From the NCBI GenBank assembly GCA_937901345.1, contig CALCHM010000005.1, positions 1-13,542 on the forward strand: DNA of 13,542 nt, written 5' to 3'. The position numbers were made by a program, and so were the translations under genes. The notes under the pieces are model-generated. The model ran no database searches and was not told the DNA's origin. It worked only from the letters and a program-made list of their open reading frames with translations. Positions 13,301-13,542 of this stretch are shown piece by piece (position 1 is the first letter of the stretch; the number at the start of each line of letters is the position of its first letter). Source of the stretch: an uncultured Prevotella sp. (GTDB lineage Bacteria > Bacteroidota > Bacteroidia > Bacteroidales > Bacteroidaceae).

Positions 13301-13542
13301 TTGACTGGCGTGATCATAAGTTCGTAGATAACGACCTCATTGGTTCTAACTACTATCGTTACTATGGTTTGAATTCTGGTGCTTATGTTTCTATCGATCC
13401 CGATATGGACAACATCACTACAAACATGAACAACGGTACTCTCGGTGTAACTAAGCTCTCTGATGTTACAAGCTTGATTAGATTTGATTACGAATGGGAT
13501 TCTTCTAAGTACATTAAGGATCACTACTTCGGTGAACTCGTT
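10345..13542 (+). CDS. Very large surface lipoprotein with N-terminal coiled-coil stalk, partial at 3' end
   Basis: From ATG 10345 the frame is open for 1066 codons to the window edge, so the C-terminus is missing. Residues 1-25 (MRRKFIGALLFGALLVAPTS, then TFVSC) are a lipoprotein signal with C25 as the lipidated residue. The following S-D-Y-D-D-E is an acidic tail like the Bacteroidetes lipoprotein export signal for the outer face of the outer membrane. About residues 28-290 are Ala/Glu/Leu/Lys/Asp-rich heptad-like helix, a long coiled coil. A 'SMVFEPQYYYHGIEAM' boundary follows near 299-314. The arrangement resembles Bacteroidetes lipoproteins annotated DUF4988 or 'PL29 lyase N-terminal domain' (from memory). 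The rest is beta-rich and Ig-like in feel, with a 'TTPTPADP' linker near 618-625. No enzyme motif is recognised. Codon use is as biased as in fusA (CTC, GCT, GAA, AAG, TTC, AAC), which points to a very abundant protein. The long antisense frames here are by-products of that bias. Confidence 0.9.
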   Translation, partial: MRRKFIGALLFGALLVAPTSTFVSCSDYDDEIDNLQAQINANKSEMGTLVSDKITAVEAVIANLEAADATIEAQLADLEEADAATMAAAQSLIQQAAGELMGSMQAVVEMVKGNAASIADLVAADAKLQTAIEAAQAKADAAYTLAEAADAKAQKALDDLATVKKSLEDQITALDAKLVEELAKLAKADAAVSAQIAALEKAGETVNGELAKLAKAIADQKTDLEKVIANAVAKVQAEVDGLETTVANLQKSFNTATTELQNEITAVKTGVQNVVASVDALAAEMEILGMLLRAELKSMVFEPQYYYHGIEAMAAVSYNFESKSTYAVNPDDDFSTDAPYDFVAKKVMPVLSATYHLNPSNAAVDTEDASKFNFVVLDRNYVKATGETFAPVVESASVEDGMLTVLANVPNAEEIKDIEADGQVTVLALQYNKGVAAEAEDTVITSDYAAVRAVEYKDLVLNFAGTTCTHLYQTAAEAIQNDPQVEIVWNDNDGLDLDELVNTHFDDNTGAHQSLDAMAADGTAAKLGFVYSYDLVGWHDGANATSETAHLGYNTENNRVRAQMPKDGKWQSSFEAEQNKASIDRQPLVRVTLTYTKGGVNYKAAVGYIKFVIVEEATTPTPADPKFVTVQFPYWNDAYTVNCGGDVFKNKLTWWQVEEKILALVNMSKDVFEATYEIDGTSYVFDQYATDGLTPTTPLLPAGVVEQTKVDVDGHETEVILWTLTNNEAYEIFKQANSVTVYVRYQLKAGMRAKNDYVYVALTWTPSAINITPVAQIANESKIKEYWYAKNSIEAGSGYSDVHINVEVPGQQNSDCEFTTDLKNTFVKNELPAISGLAEVYEHLAATGVGQIKTVFVEETALYTNVPGASGQLYNLYVSADGSKLLTGVDVEVASITADGVITVAQTAEAKDLLNNEIHNKLGDKETLTAKVGFEYTTCAPVNTVALENNTFYVKILRPVSVTEGTAEFEDAQTNGSRALVHFEFIDWRDHKFVDNDLIGSNYYRYYGLNSGAYVSIDPDMDNITTNMNNGTLGVTKLSDVTSLIRFDYEWDSSKYIKDHYFGELV

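Noticed and set aside
10474..13524. Long open frames of 83-264 codons on the minus strand opposite the lipoprotein gene
   Set aside because: They result from the narrow codon use of the sense gene, which rarely gives antisense stops. Their products are Ser/Val/Asn-rich and match no family. The same explanation covers the antisense frames over rpsL, rpsG and fusA.
1..13542. tRNA, rRNA, transposase or integrase genes and attachment sites
   Set aside because: I looked for TTCGA-type T-loops, CCA ends and transposase-like frames and found none. The only direct repeats of note are those described.

Overview
The window looks like a chromosomal segment from a member of the Bacteroidales, plausibly Prevotellaceae-like; the genus is inference. 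The evidence is: promoters of the Bacteroidetes type (TTG/TTTG about 19 nt before TAnnTTTG) upstream of rpsL and of a toxin-antitoxin pair; A-rich leaders without Shine-Dalgarno sequences; the gene order rpsL-rpsG-fusA-rpsJ with no tuf; an OstA-like LptA homologue of the Bacteroidetes type; and a lipoprotein whose residues after the lipidated cysteine are acidic (C-SDYDDE), as in Bacteroidetes surface-export signals.

Layout. (1) 1-1789: two AT-rich (roughly 30% GC by eye), overlapping genes, the tail of a probable PepSY-like protein and an OstA/LptA-like periplasmic protein. (2) 2015-3349: a DegT/AHBA-type sugar aminotransferase of higher GC, with an unusual in-frame insertion near its C-terminus. 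(3) 3341-4800: a repeat-rich accessory segment. Blocks of short oligonucleotide repeats (family A, GTTGAACGATTAACG-like; family B, TTCTGAAGT-like) alternate with small cassettes. One cassette holds a 45-codon remnant of an AAA-type ATPase broken exactly at the start of its Walker A motif, with a 25-bp near-palindrome upstream. The next holds a YoeB/Txe-type toxin-antitoxin operon with its own promoter and a strong downstream terminator. (4) 4900-5870: about 1 kb with no credible gene, built of interspersed and tandem repeats: a 28-nt unit C, a 33-nt unit D and an ATTCGTG-type inverted pair E. (5) 5873-9572: the str operon rpsL-rpsG-fusA-rpsJ, with a good promoter, a structured 5' leader and hairpins in two intergenic gaps. 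(6) 9573-13542: a small AraC-type DNA-binding protein and then a very large surface lipoprotein, at least 1066 residues and running off the window. Its codon use matches the ribosomal genes, so it is probably extremely abundant.

How the parts relate. The translation genes form a normal operon, but the S10 operon that usually follows rpsJ in this phylum (rplC, rplD and so on) is absent, replaced by the regulator-lipoprotein pair. The repeat landscape between the aminotransferase and the str operon is the most unusual part. The repeats sit at cassette borders, end one gene with a repeat-encoded stop, truncate another, occur in both orientations, and possibly also appear inside the aminotransferase. 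No CRISPR, tRNA, rRNA or transposase gene was seen.
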